Assembly: GCA_942493385.1 (NCBI GenBank)
Contig: OW818699.1
Span: 3,162,001 to 3,226,000 of the forward strand
DNA length: 64,000 nucleotides
Direction of reading: 5' to 3'
DNA from: UBA8389 sp942493385
GTDB lineage: Bacteria; Bacteroidota; Bacteroidia; Bacteroidales; UBA1402
The position numbers and the translations under genes were made by a program. Of the stretch, positions 1 through 8,532 are shown one piece after another; within the stretch, counting starts at the first letter, position 1; every line of letters starts with the position of its first letter. The notes under the pieces are model-generated. The model saw nothing but the letters and a program-made list of their open reading frames with translations, had not been told where the DNA came from and searched no databases.

Positions 1-2
1 GA

Positions 3-47
3 TTTGTTGATAAATATGAATTTAAACTCCCAGAAATTTTTAACTAA
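3..47 (+). CDS. 3' end of an upstream gene (possible)
   Basis: Reading from base 3, an open frame enters from the left edge and stops at 45-47, giving 14 residues (FVDKYEFKLPEIFN). It ends 20 bases before the hsdM start, as expected for a preceding gene of the same operon. The fragment is too short to assign. A type I R or S subunit, or an accessory gene, is possible from position only. Confidence 0.35.
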   Translation, partial: FVDKYEFKLPEIFN

Positions 48-67
48 GCAATTCAAACAGAAGAATA

Positions 68-1702
68 ATGACACAAAAAGAACACGATCAATTAGGTAAA
101 ACCCTTTGGGATATAGCAGATAATTTAAGAGGTGCAATGAATGCGGATGATTTTCGTGATTATATGCTTTCCTTTCTTTTCCTACGATATCTATCGTACA
201 ACTACGAAGAATCTGCAAAAAAGGAATTAGGAAAAGATTATCCGGATAATACACCAAAGGATGTGATGTCCAAACTAAAAGTGAATACGCCTTTGGAGAT
301 TTGGTATAAAGAAAATCCAAATGAGGTTGAAGACTTTGAAAAGCAAATGCGTAGAAAAATTCATTATGTTATTGAGCCTCATCACCTGTGGAGCAATATC
401 ACCGAATTGGCAAGAACGCAAAATAGTGAATTACTGATAACGCTTGAATCTGGATTTCGGTACATCGAAAACGAATCGTTTGAAAGTGCCTTTCAAGGTC
501 TTTTTTCAGAAATCAATTTGAATTCTGAAAAGCTCGGAAAAACATCCACCGAACGTAATAAAAAGCTTTGCATTATTATTCAGAAAATTGCGGAGGGAAT
601 TGCTGATTTTTCTTCTGATTCAGATACGCTTGGTGATGCTTATGAGTATTTGATTGGTCAGTTTGCAGCTGGATCAGGCAAAAAAGCAGGGGAGTTTTAT
701 ACACCTCAACAGATTTCAACTATCTTATCCGAAATTGTAACGCTTGACAGTCAAGAACCAAAAACTGGCCCAAAAAAGAAATTAGATAAAGTCCTCGATT
801 TTGCTTGTGGTTCTGGGTCGTTGCTTTTAAACGTGCGTACGCGCATCAAGGAAAATGGCGGTAGTATAGGCAAAATTTATGGACAGGAAAAGAACATCAC
901 CACCTACAACCTTGCCCGAATGAACATGCTTTTGCACGGCATGAAAGACACCGAATTTGAGATATTTCACGGAGACACCTTGATCAATCAATGGGATGAA
1001 CTCAATGAAATGAATCCGTCAAAAAAGATAGAATTTGATGCTATTGTAGCCAACCCACCGTTTAGTTTACGTTGGGAACCAAACGATACTTTAGCCGAAG
1101 ATTTTCGTTTTAAAAGTTATGGCTTAGCACCCAAATCAGCAGCCGATTTTGCCTTTTTATTACACGGCTTTCACTTCTTAGGCAGAGAAGGTACAATGGC
1201 AATCATCTTACCACACGGTGTTTTGTTCCGTGGTGGTGCAGAAGAGAGAATACGTACGAAGTTATTAAAGGATAACAGTATTGACACAGTAATTGGCTTG
1301 CCATCAAATCTGTTTTACTCCACAGGCATTCCGGTTTGTATCTTGATATTGAAAAAATGCAAAAAACAAGATGATGTGCTGTTTATTAATGCCAGTTCTG
1401 AGGAGAATTATGACAAAGGAAAAAGGCAAAACAGCCTAAGTGAAAATCACATAAGTCGTATTGTAAACACCTATAAATATAGGGAAGAATATGAGCGCTA
1501 TTCTCGTAGAGTTTCAATGGATGAAATTGAGAAGAATGGTTTTAATCTCAACATTTCCAGATATGTAAGTACTTCTTTTGACGAAATACAAATTGACTTA
1601 ATGAAGGTTAATGAAAAACTGACAGAAATAAATAAAAATATTAAAACGAACACAGACAAACACAATGAGTTTTTGAAAGAGTTGGGTTTGCCGATTATTT
1701 AA
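68..1702 (+). CDS. hsdM: Type I restriction-modification system DNA methylase subunit HsdM
   Basis: The 544-residue protein is the modification subunit of a type I system. It transfers a methyl group from S-adenosylmethionine to adenine N6 once an S subunit has supplied target recognition. The N-terminal helical domain starts with the typical DQLGKTLWDIADNLRG stretch. The SAM-binding motif FACGSGS lies near residues 246-252, the catalytic NPPF near 328-331, and the C-terminus ends in a usual LKELGLP tail, so the gene looks intact. No hsdS or hsdR follows: a hairpin terminator sits 7 bases after the stop and the next genes point the other way. The partners must lie upstream of the window or be missing. 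The gene looks more AT-rich than the mutA-mutB region, which hints at transfer. Confidence 0.95.
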   Translation: MTQKEHDQLGKTLWDIADNLRGAMNADDFRDYMLSFLFLRYLSYNYEESAKKELGKDYPDNTPKDVMSKLKVNTPLEIWYKENPNEVEDFEKQMRRKIHYVIEPHHLWSNITELARTQNSELLITLESGFRYIENESFESAFQGLFSEINLNSEKLGKTSTERNKKLCIIIQKIAEGIADFSSDSDTLGDAYEYLIGQFAAGSGKKAGEFYTPQQISTILSEIVTLDSQEPKTGPKKKLDKVLDFACGSGSLLLNVRTRIKENGGSIGKIYGQEKNITTYNLARMNMLLHGMKDTEFEIFHGDTLINQWDELNEMNPSKKIEFDAIVANPPFSLRWEPNDTLAEDFRFKSYGLAPKSAADFAFLLHGFHFLGREGTMAIILPHGVLFRGGAEERIRTKLLKDNSIDTVIGLPSNLFYSTGIPVCILILKKCKKQDDVLFINASSEENYDKGKRQNSLSENHISRIVNTYKYREEYERYSRRVSMDEIEKNGFNLNISRYVSTSFDEIQIDLMKVNEKLTEINKNIKTNTDKHNEFLKELGLPII

Positions 1703-1708
1703 TTTTCT

Positions 1709-1733
1709 GGTTCGTCGGAAATACCGACGAACC
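1709..1733 (+). terminator. Hairpin terminator after hsdM
   Basis: A perfect 10-bp stem (GGTTCGTCGG / CCGACGAACC) with a 5-base loop starts 7 bases after the hsdM stop. Only a short pyrimidine tail follows, so termination is likely but not proven. It suggests that the hsdM transcript ends here with no downstream hsdS. Confidence 0.7.
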
Positions 1734-1759
1734 ACTACTTGAAATTACAACTATAAAAG

Positions 1760-1970
1760 CATCGCTCCTATCCAATCCGGAAAGCGGACAGAGGAAAGCG
1801 GCGTGGGCGACGGCGACATCGACGGACGGGTGCGGGGAACACGAAGAGTCCGGCAAAACAATTTGTGACGGCTCGCAGAGACTAGCAAATCGTGCCGGAG
1901 TCGAGCGTTCACAAGCCCGGACTAGTGGCGCCGGAGGGCATGCCGCTGTACGATGGAAGCGCTGCCATTC
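1760..1970 (+). other. GC-rich gene-free segment that may encode a structured RNA
   Basis: The roughly 340-base gap between hsdM and the next gene holds about 200 bases much richer in G and C than hsdM. The + strand is G/purine-rich in its first half. I see no convincing protein frame. A long stem can form between TCCGGCA (1849-1855) and TGCCGGA (1893-1899), extended by ATTTG (1861-1865) with CAAAT (1886-1890). This suggests a folded RNA or the remnant of an RNA-type element such as a group II intron. I could not match it to RNase P, tmRNA, SRP RNA, 6S RNA or a tRNA by eye. The boundaries are approximate. Confidence 0.35.
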
Positions 1971-1984
1971 TTATTACAAAGACA

Positions 1985-2021
1985 AGAGGCCGACTCAAAA
2001 TTGAAATTTGAATCGGCCTCT
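1985..2021 (-). terminator. Terminator of the sphingolipid gene pair
   Basis: A long, nearly perfect hairpin with arms AGAGGCCGACTCAAAATT and AATTTGAATCGGCCTCT lies about 20 bases beyond the SDR stop codon. For leftward transcription it would end the spt-SDR message. It also caps the GC-rich segment on the other side. Confidence 0.75.
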
Positions 2022-2042
2022 GTACTTTATTGGAGAATTAGT

Positions 2043-2843
2043 CTACTTAATTTTGTAATGATCCCCCAAAATCCAAGCAAATAAACCAATCGGTAAAATC
2101 CGCTTTAAGAAGATTGCCAGTTTCTGTTCGAAGGAAGCAACGATGTAGCGGTTGCAGGGGCGTCTTTTTTCAACGATTTTAAGCATTAGCTTGGCCATGA
2201 TGATGGGATCCCAGCCATTGACTTCGTCCTTTTCGAACTGAGCCTGCGATTTGCGGAACTGTTCTTCGTAGGGACCGCCGGCTACGGTGATGTTGGTGCG
2301 GTTGGCCGTGTTGCTGGTGGCAAAGTCACCCGGATTGATCACTACGACGCGGATGCCGAATGCTTTGACTTCCATGCGGAGCGATTCTGTCAAACCTTCG
2401 ATGGCAAATTTGCTGGCCGAGTAAAAACCTTGGAACGGCAAACCCATGAGGCCGCCGATGGAACCGAAATTGACAATGGTGCCGTGTTTGTGGTTGCGCA
2501 TGTAAGGCAGCGTTGCCTGAAGCATGTACACCAAACCGGCGATGTTTGTATCGAGCTGCTTTTTGAACAACTCCTCGGGCGCTTCTTCGATGGGACCGCC
2601 CAAATGCATGCCAGCATTGTTGATGAGCACATCGATTCGGCCTTGTTCGGCGATTACCTGGTCCACTGCTTTTTTAATAGAAGCAGGATCTGTGAGGTCC
2701 ATTTGGAGCAGTTTGACAGACGGGGAAATGGCGCATTCAGAGCGAATGGTACCATAAACGATGTGCCCGTTGGCAGCCAACAGTTCAGCAGACGATTTTC
2801 CGAATCCGGAAGAAACGCCGGTAATCAAAACAACCTTTTTCAT
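2043..2843 (-). CDS. Short-chain dehydrogenase/reductase, candidate 3-ketosphinganine reductase
   Basis: This 266-residue classical SDR has the NAD(P)-binding motif TGVSSGFG at residues 8-15, NNAG near 75-78, and the catalytic Y141-xxx-K145 (YSASK). It starts 1 base after the serine palmitoyltransferase stop (spt ends at 2845, this gene begins at 2843), so the two are co-transcribed and probably translationally coupled. Serine palmitoyltransferase makes 3-ketosphinganine, whose next step is an NADPH-dependent ketone reduction. The neighbourhood therefore suggests that this SDR is that reductase. The SDR fold is certain. The substrate is inferred from position only, and many SDRs act on unrelated ketones. 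Confidence 0.85.
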   Translation of the reverse strand: MKKVVLITGVSSGFGKSSAELLAANGHIVYGTIRSECAISPSVKLLQMDLTDPASIKKAVDQVIAEQGRIDVLINNAGMHLGGPIEEAPEELFKKQLDTNIAGLVYMLQATLPYMRNHKHGTIVNFGSIGGLMGLPFQGFYSASKFAIEGLTESLRMEVKAFGIRVVVINPGDFATSNTANRTNITVAGGPYEEQFRKSQAQFEKDEVNGWDPIIMAKLMLKIVEKRRPCNRYIVASFEQKLAIFLKRILPIGLFAWILGDHYKIK

Positions 2844-2844
2844 C

Positions 2845-4032
2845 TTAGGCGTGGATATCCAGTCTTTTAGCGCAGCGGGTCATCTTATCGACGGCTTCGT
2901 CCACCTGTTCGAAGGTATGGGTAGCCATCAGTGAGAAGCGGATAAGGCTGCGTCCAGGAGGAACGGCAGGTGATACTACAGGATTTAGGAATACGCCTTC
3001 GTCCAACATTTGACGGGTCATCTTCAACGCCTTCAGGTCATCATAAACCAAAAGCGGAATGATGGGGGTGCACGAAATGCCTGTGTCGAAACCACCATTT
3101 TGGAGGGCTTTGCGTGCATAGTTGGAAACATCCCAGAGGTGCTGGATGCGTTCCGGTTCGCTTTCCATGATGTCCATGGCAGCCAATACAGCAGCGGCAG
3201 AAGCAGGAGTCATACTGGCGCTGAAGATCAACGGGCGTGAATTATGTTTGATAAAGGAAATCACTTCTTTGTCGGCAGCAATGTAACCACCTAAGGAGGC
3301 TAGTGATTTGGAGAAGGTACCCATGATCAAGTCAACCTTGTCGGTCAGACCGAAATGAGAAGCAGTTCCAGCACCGTTCTTACCGATGACACCCAGTGAG
3401 TGTGCGTCGTCCACCATCACGGAAGCACCGTGTTTTTCTGCCAATTTGACAATGCCAGGAAGATTTGCAATATCGCCTTCCATGGAGAAGATACCATCTA
3501 CTACGATCAGTTTGACGCTGTTGTGCGTACATTTCCGAAGTTTGCTTTCGAGCGAAGCCATGTTGTTGTGCGAAAACTTCAACGATTTGGCATACGAAAG
3601 ACGGCTTCCTTCAATAATGGATGCATGGTCGAGTTCATCCAACAACAAATGGTCGTGACGACCACCCATAACGGAAACAACGCCGAGATTTGCTTGAAAG
3701 CCTGTGCTGAAACATATAGCTGCTTCTTTGCCAGTCAATTTTGCAAGCCGTTCTTCCAACTCCAGGTGAATATCGAGCGTACCATTCAAAAAACGAGAGC
3801 CGGCGCAACCAGTACCATATTTTCTGGTAGCTTCGATGGCCGCTTCTTTTACTTTGGGATGATTGGTCAGTCCAAGATAACTGTTGGAACCAAACATCAG
3901 GACATCCTTTCCATTCATGGAAACGACGGTGTGCTGATCGGAATCAATCGAACGAAAATAGGGGTAAAGGCCGAGTTTCATGATCTTTTCAGGCTCAGTA
4001 TACGCGGCGCACTTCTCTGTTAATTTCCTCAT
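2845..4032 (-). CDS. spt: Serine palmitoyltransferase (alpha-oxoamine synthase family)
   Basis: The 395-residue enzyme uses pyridoxal phosphate to condense serine with a fatty acyl-CoA to 3-ketosphinganine, the first step of the sphingolipid synthesis typical of Bacteroidota. Family features are the GSNSYLGL motif near residue 50, the GTGCAGSRFLNGT stretch, DDAHSLG, and the PLP-binding lysine K242 in GTFSKSLAS. The length matches bacterial homologues. Glycine C-acetyltransferase and 8-amino-7-oxononanoate synthase are sister enzymes, but biotin genes are absent and the N-terminus (LGLYPYFR) fits the Spt type. It heads a two-gene unit with the SDR and diverges from mutA across a 269-base gap. 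Confidence 0.88.
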   Translation of the reverse strand: MRKLTEKCAAYTEPEKIMKLGLYPYFRSIDSDQHTVVSMNGKDVLMFGSNSYLGLTNHPKVKEAAIEATRKYGTGCAGSRFLNGTLDIHLELEERLAKLTGKEAAICFSTGFQANLGVVSVMGGRHDHLLLDELDHASIIEGSRLSYAKSLKFSHNNMASLESKLRKCTHNSVKLIVVDGIFSMEGDIANLPGIVKLAEKHGASVMVDDAHSLGVIGKNGAGTASHFGLTDKVDLIMGTFSKSLASLGGYIAADKEVISFIKHNSRPLIFSASMTPASAAAVLAAMDIMESEPERIQHLWDVSNYARKALQNGGFDTGISCTPIIPLLVYDDLKALKMTRQMLDEGVFLNPVVSPAVPPGRSLIRFSLMATHTFEQVDEAVDKMTRCAKRLDIHA

Positions 4033-4107
4033 TATAATTAGGTATTAGTCACAAAAAAATTCACGCATTCTTCACATTTAAATGAAAAATGCACTACAAA
4101 AACGCAC

Positions 4108-4115
4108 CAAAAGTA
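4108..4115 (-). promoter_or_regulatory. Candidate -7 box for spt
   Basis: On the minus strand this reads TACTTTTG, matching the Bacteroidota -7 consensus TAnnTTTG, 76 bases upstream of the spt start codon. No well-spaced -33 TTG is present: the nearest lies 13 bases away and 17-23 is usual. Confidence 0.4.
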
Positions 4116-4212
4116 ATAATTATATTGACAAGTAAGGTACTTTAGGGAGGAAAAATCGTTAATTATATTGATAAACAAGCACTTGCAAAATAGGACCAAA
4201 AATTGCATATTT

Positions 4213-4239
4213 AGTCGTTTTTACGCCTTAAAAACGACT
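4213..4239. promoter_or_regulatory. Perfect palindrome in the spt/mutA divergent promoter region
   Basis: A perfect 10-bp inverted repeat (AGTCGTTTTT / AAAAACGACT) surrounds a 7-base spacer. It ends 20 bases before the putative mutA -7 box, where a -33 element would normally lie, and no -33 TTG is seen. No gene ends nearby, so it is not a terminator. An operator for a dimeric regulator is the simplest reading. Confidence 0.45.
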
Positions 4240-4259
4240 ATGAATCGGAATAAAAGCAG

Positions 4260-4267
4260 TAAATTTG
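4260..4267 (+). promoter_or_regulatory. Candidate -7 box for mutA-mutB
   Basis: TAAATTTG matches TAnnTTTG exactly, 34 bases upstream of the mutA start codon. No -33 TTG is found at the usual spacing. The palindrome at 4213-4239 occupies that place, which would suit activator-dependent or repressible transcription. Confidence 0.5.
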
Positions 4268-4301
4268 CGTGCATTTTTAAAACACTAATTATTCTTAGAC
4301 T

Positions 4302-6173
4302 ATGGCAGATAGCAAAGAAAAGTTATTTTCGGAATTTCCGCCTGTAACTACCCAGCAATGGATGGACAGGATCACTGCAGACCTCAAAGGTGCGGACTTC
4401 GAAAAGAAACTCGTTTGGAAAACCAACGAAGGTTTTCAGGTAAAACCCTTTTATCGGGCAGAAGACCTGGAAGGTATGAAAATCACCGATTCGCTACCGG
4501 GCGAATTCCCGTATGTACGGGGAACCAAAACCGACAACAACTGGCTTGTCAGCCAGAACATCGAAGTAGCCGATCCCAAAAAGGCGAATGAAAAGGCGAT
4601 CGAAATCCTGAATAAGGGCATCAATTCCTTGTGTTTCATTTTACATGGTGAGCTGATTACGGCCGAAAATCTTGTTATACTGCTTAAAGGCATCCAACTC
4701 GACTGCATTGAACTGAACTTTAGAAGTTGTTCAACGGAAGCCGCCAAAATCGCTGGCTTGCTGGCCGATTATGTCAAGGCAAACAACCTGGATGCAACCA
4801 AGATTGTGGGTTCTGTCAATTACGACCCTTTCAAGCGGATGTTGACCAAAGGCATCGACGCAGAAAATGCGGCGATTACTGAAGCAATGAAAGTTGCATT
4901 TGAAGCGGCGGCCTCACTACCCAAATTCAGGGTATTAGGTGCCAATCCCAATATATTCAACAACGCCGGCGCCTATTGCGCTCAGGAACTGGGCTTCGGT
5001 CTGGCTTACGGAAACGAATTCCTCACGTTGGCTTCCGAAGCTGGTCTATCCGTCAAGGAAGTGGCCAAAAAGGTCAAGTTCAACTTTGGCATCGGATCCA
5101 ACTATTTCATGGAAATCGCGAAGTTCCGTGCAGCCCGTCTGCTCTGGGCTCAAATCGTAAATGCCTACTTGGCTGAGGGCGACTGCAAGAGCGCCGCCAA
5201 GATGCGCCTCCACGCCTCCACGTCCGAATTCAACCAAAGTGTTTATGACGCGTATGTGAACCTGCTCCGCAGCCAAACCGAAGCCATGTCGGCTTCCATC
5301 GCCGGTGTGGATTCAATGACCGTCGTACCTTTTGACGCCGCCTATCAGAAATCCGACGATTTCTCCGAACGCATCGCCCGCAACCAACAATTGCTGCTCA
5401 AGGAAGAATCCCACCTCGACCAGATCGTGGACGCTTCCGCTGGCTCCTATTATATTGAGAACCTCACCTCCGCTCTCGCCGAAGAAGCTTGGAAAATATT
5501 CCTGGCGGTTGACGAAAAAGGTGGTTTCCTCACAGCCATCCGCGAAGGTTTCGTACAGGCAGAAGTCAACGCTTCGAACAAGAAACGTATGAACGATGTT
5601 TCAAACCGACGCGAAATCCTGTTGGGCACCAACCAGTACCCCAACTTCAACGAAATGGCACTGGACAAGGTTTCCAACGGTACGGAATCGAAATGCTGCT
5701 GCTCTGATGAAAAAGGCAGTTTGGCTAATCTGAGCTGCGACCGCGGAAGCTCCGCTTTCGACGCGATGCGCCTGGCCACTGAAAAATCCGGCAAACGCCC
5801 CAAGGCATTCATGCTGACTATTGGTTCGCTGAGCATGCGACTGGCTCGTGCACAGTTCTCCGGCAACTTCTTCGGTTGTGCCGGTTACGAACTGTTCGAC
5901 AACTTAGGTTTTGAAACCGCTGAAGAAGGTGTGAAAGCAGCTCGCGCTGTTGGTGCAGACCTCATTGTACTTTGTTCCAGCGACGATGAATACATTGAAT
6001 TTGCTCCTGCCACCAAGTCCGCCATTGGCGAAGGCAAGGAAATCCTCGTTGTTGCCGGCGCTCCCGCCTGCACGGACGAACTCAAGGCCCAGGGCATCAC
6101 CAACTTCATCAACGTCCGTTCGAACGTGTTGCAGACCCTGCAAGACTTCAACAAGCAGTTAGGAATCCTTTAA
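4302..6173 (+). CDS. mutA: Methylmalonyl-CoA mutase small (beta) subunit
   Basis: The 623-residue protein is the non-catalytic partner of the heterodimeric, adenosylcobalamin-dependent mutase that interconverts succinyl-CoA and methylmalonyl-CoA. It has the TIM-barrel domain in its first ~450 residues, with MEIAKFRAARLLWA shared with the large subunit, and a degenerate C-terminal cobalamin-like domain. It lacks the DxHxxG cobalamin motif, as small subunits do. mutB follows after 10 bases, so the two form one operon. In anaerobic Bacteroidales the pair works in the succinate-to-propionate direction. No epimerase, decarboxylase or meaB chaperone gene is adjacent. Confidence 0.95.
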   Translation: MADSKEKLFSEFPPVTTQQWMDRITADLKGADFEKKLVWKTNEGFQVKPFYRAEDLEGMKITDSLPGEFPYVRGTKTDNNWLVSQNIEVADPKKANEKAIEILNKGINSLCFILHGELITAENLVILLKGIQLDCIELNFRSCSTEAAKIAGLLADYVKANNLDATKIVGSVNYDPFKRMLTKGIDAENAAITEAMKVAFEAAASLPKFRVLGANPNIFNNAGAYCAQELGFGLAYGNEFLTLASEAGLSVKEVAKKVKFNFGIGSNYFMEIAKFRAARLLWAQIVNAYLAEGDCKSAAKMRLHASTSEFNQSVYDAYVNLLRSQTEAMSASIAGVDSMTVVPFDAAYQKSDDFSERIARNQQLLLKEESHLDQIVDASAGSYYIENLTSALAEEAWKIFLAVDEKGGFLTAIREGFVQAEVNASNKKRMNDVSNRREILLGTNQYPNFNEMALDKVSNGTESKCCCSDEKGSLANLSCDRGSSAFDAMRLATEKSGKRPKAFMLTIGSLSMRLARAQFSGNFFGCAGYELFDNLGFETAEEGVKAARAVGADLIVLCSSDDEYIEFAPATKSAIGEGKEILVVAGAPACTDELKAQGITNFINVRSNVLQTLQDFNKQLGIL

Positions 6174-6183
6174 GCAGCACATT

Positions 6184-8331
6184 ATGAAACCGAATTTCAA
6201 AAACATAGACATCAAGAACGCCGGAATCCCTGCTACCGATCCTAAAACTTGGTCAGCGGAAAACGACATCGAGAAGAACTTCAAAACGCCTGAGCTTATA
6301 AGCGTTAAACCTGTTTACACCAAAGCCGACCTCGAAGGCATGGAACATCTGAACTATGCAGCCGGTGTATCTCCTTATTTACGTGGTCCGTACAGCGTCA
6401 TGTACGCCATGCGTCCCTGGACCGTCCGTCAGTACGCCGGATTTTCCACCGCCGAGGAATCCAATGCTTTTTATCGCAGAAATCTGGCCGCCGGCCAAAA
6501 AGGCCTGTCCGTAGCATTCGACTTGGCTACGCACCGCGGCTACGATGCCGATCACGAACGTGTGGTAGGTGACGTGGGCAAGGCTGGTGTTTCCATCTGC
6601 TCCATCGAAGACATGAAAGTGCTGTTCGACGGAATTCCTTTGGACAAGATGTCCGTTTCCATGACCATGAACGGTGCGGTTCTGCCCATTTTGGCGTTCT
6701 ACATCAACGCAGGTCTCGAACAGGGCGCCAAACTCGAAGAAATGGCAGGTACCATTCAGAACGACATCCTCAAGGAATTCATGGTGCGCAACACCTATAT
6801 ATATCCTCCGACGTTTTCGATGAAAATCATCGCCGACATCTTTGAATACACGTCCAAGAATATGCCCAAGTTCAACTCCATCTCCATCTCCGGCTACCAC
6901 ATGCAGGAAGCTGGCGCGACGGCAGACATTGAACTGGCTTACACCTTGGCAGATGGTCTTGAATATTTGAGAGCCGGTGTGAACGCAGGCATGGACATCG
7001 ACACGTTCGCCCCTCGCCTCTCCTTCTTCTGGGCCATCGGCATGAACCACTACATGGAAATCGCCAAGATGCGCGCCGCCCGTATGTTGTGGGCCAAGAT
7101 CGTGAACAAATTCAACCCGAAGAACAAGAAATCGCTGGCCTTGCGCACGCACTCCCAGACTTCCGGTTGGTCGCTCACCGAACAGGATCCGTACAACAAC
7201 ATTGGTCGTACGTGTATTGAAGCCATGGCAGCCGCTTTGGGTCATACTCAATCCCTGCACACCAACGCCTTGGACGAAGCCATTGCTCTGCCGACGGACT
7301 TCTCCGCTCGTATTGCCCGTAACACTCAGATTTACATCCAGGAAGAAACCCAGATTTGCCGCGAAGTGGACCCATGGGCAGGTAGCTACTACATCGAATC
7401 GTTAACCAAAGAACTCGCTGAAAAAGCTTGGGCTCTAATTGAAGAAGTAGAAGCACTCGGCGGTATGGCCAAAGCCATCGAAACCGGCATTCCCAAGATG
7501 CGCATCGAAGAAGCTTCAGCTCGCACACAGGCCCGTATCGACTCCGGTACGCAGACCATCGTGGGTGTGAACCGCTACCGTCTCGAGAAGGAAGCCCCCA
7601 TCGACATCCTGGAAATTGACAACACTGCCGTTCGCATCCAACAGATCGAACGTCTGAACACGCTGAAAGCCAACCGCAACGAAGCCGAAGTACTTGCCGC
7701 GCTGGAAGCCCTTACCAAATGTGTGGAAACTGGCGAAGGCAACCTGCTGGAACTGGCTGTCGAAGCTGCCCGTGTACGCGCCAGCCTCGGTGAGATATCC
7801 TATGCATGTGAAAAAATAGTTGGTCGTTATAAAGCAGTAATCAGAACCATTTCAGGCGTGTATTCCTCCGAAACAAAGAACGATGCAGACTTTCAGAAAG
7901 CCTGCACGCTGGTTGAGCAGTTTGCCAAAAAAGAAGGCCGTCAACCCCGTATCATGATTGCAAAAATGGGCCAGGACGGTCATGACCGCGGAGCCAAAGT
8001 GGTAGCAACCGGTTATGCCGACTGTGGTTTCGACGTGGACATGGGACCTTTGTTCCAAACGCCTGCCGAAGCAGCCAAACAAGCTGTCGAAAACGACGTG
8101 AATGTCTTGGGTGTATCTTCCCTAGCAGCCGGTCACAAGACCTTGGTTCCGCAGGTAATGGACGAACTCAAGAAGCTTGGTCGTGATGACATCGTGGTCA
8201 TTGCAGGAGGTGTCATTCCCGCTCAGGACTATGATTTCCTTTACAAAGCAGGCGTATCCGGCATTTTTGGTCCGGGCACGTCGGTTGCCAAAGCTGCCGT
8301 CACTATAATGGAAATCTTGCTCGAAGAATAA
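6184..8331 (+). CDS. mutB: Methylmalonyl-CoA mutase large (alpha, catalytic) subunit
   Basis: The 715-residue catalytic subunit holds the substrate-binding TIM barrel in residues ~1-560 and the B12-binding Rossmann domain at the C-terminus. The cobalamin lower-ligand histidine is H600 in DGHDRG, followed by GLF/GVSSLAAGH and the AGGVIP loop of the same domain. The length equals that of characterised large subunits. It follows mutA by 10 bases and ends 24 bases before a strong hairpin terminator, so mutA-mutB is a closed two-gene unit. The enzyme is cytoplasmic and sits at the centre of propionate formation or use. Confidence 0.97.
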   Translation: MKPNFKNIDIKNAGIPATDPKTWSAENDIEKNFKTPELISVKPVYTKADLEGMEHLNYAAGVSPYLRGPYSVMYAMRPWTVRQYAGFSTAEESNAFYRRNLAAGQKGLSVAFDLATHRGYDADHERVVGDVGKAGVSICSIEDMKVLFDGIPLDKMSVSMTMNGAVLPILAFYINAGLEQGAKLEEMAGTIQNDILKEFMVRNTYIYPPTFSMKIIADIFEYTSKNMPKFNSISISGYHMQEAGATADIELAYTLADGLEYLRAGVNAGMDIDTFAPRLSFFWAIGMNHYMEIAKMRAARMLWAKIVNKFNPKNKKSLALRTHSQTSGWSLTEQDPYNNIGRTCIEAMAAALGHTQSLHTNALDEAIALPTDFSARIARNTQIYIQEETQICREVDPWAGSYYIESLTKELAEKAWALIEEVEALGGMAKAIETGIPKMRIEEASARTQARIDSGTQTIVGVNRYRLEKEAPIDILEIDNTAVRIQQIERLNTLKANRNEAEVLAALEALTKCVETGEGNLLELAVEAARVRASLGEISYACEKIVGRYKAVIRTISGVYSSETKNDADFQKACTLVEQFAKKEGRQPRIMIAKMGQDGHDRGAKVVATGYADCGFDVDMGPLFQTPAEAAKQAVENDVNVLGVSSLAAGHKTLVPQVMDELKKLGRDDIVVIAGGVIPAQDYDFLYKAGVSGIFGPGTSVAKAAVTIMEILLEE

Positions 8332-8355
8332 GGCAAGAAATCTGAATTTTTATGT

Positions 8356-8391
8356 AAAACAGCCTGTCGGAATTGTCCGACGGGCTGTTTT
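8356..8391 (+). terminator. Terminator of mutA-mutB
   Basis: A hairpin with arms AAAACAGCCTGTCGG and CCGACGGGCTGTTTT (one G·T pair) lies 24 bases after the mutB stop and ends in a T run. It is a typical intrinsic terminator. Confidence 0.85.
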
Positions 8392-8532
8392 CAGTTATAT
8401 AATACCCCTTTATAGTACTTTTTTTCATTTTTTTAACGAGTTAACGCGCAATTTTCAATTTTATATCTTAATATTGTATTTTTAATTCAATTTAATAATT
8501 CCAGCTACCTCAACTCCCTAAAACAATAAAAC

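Noticed and set aside
1734..1984. RNase P RNA, tmRNA, SRP RNA or tRNA in the GC-rich segment
   Set aside because: None of the hallmark core sequences (RNase P P4 core, tRNA-like T-arm with CCA end, SRP tetraloop) could be recognised by eye.
4040..4300. Possible cobalamin riboswitch before mutA
   Set aside because: mutB needs B12, but I see no B12-box-like conserved core or multi-stem layout in this gap, only a -7 box and a simple palindrome.
6379..7260. 293-residue open frame on the minus strand inside mutB
   Set aside because: It lies fully inside the strongly conserved mutB frame, has biased His/Val/Gly composition typical of a reverse-complement frame and no recognisable motif.
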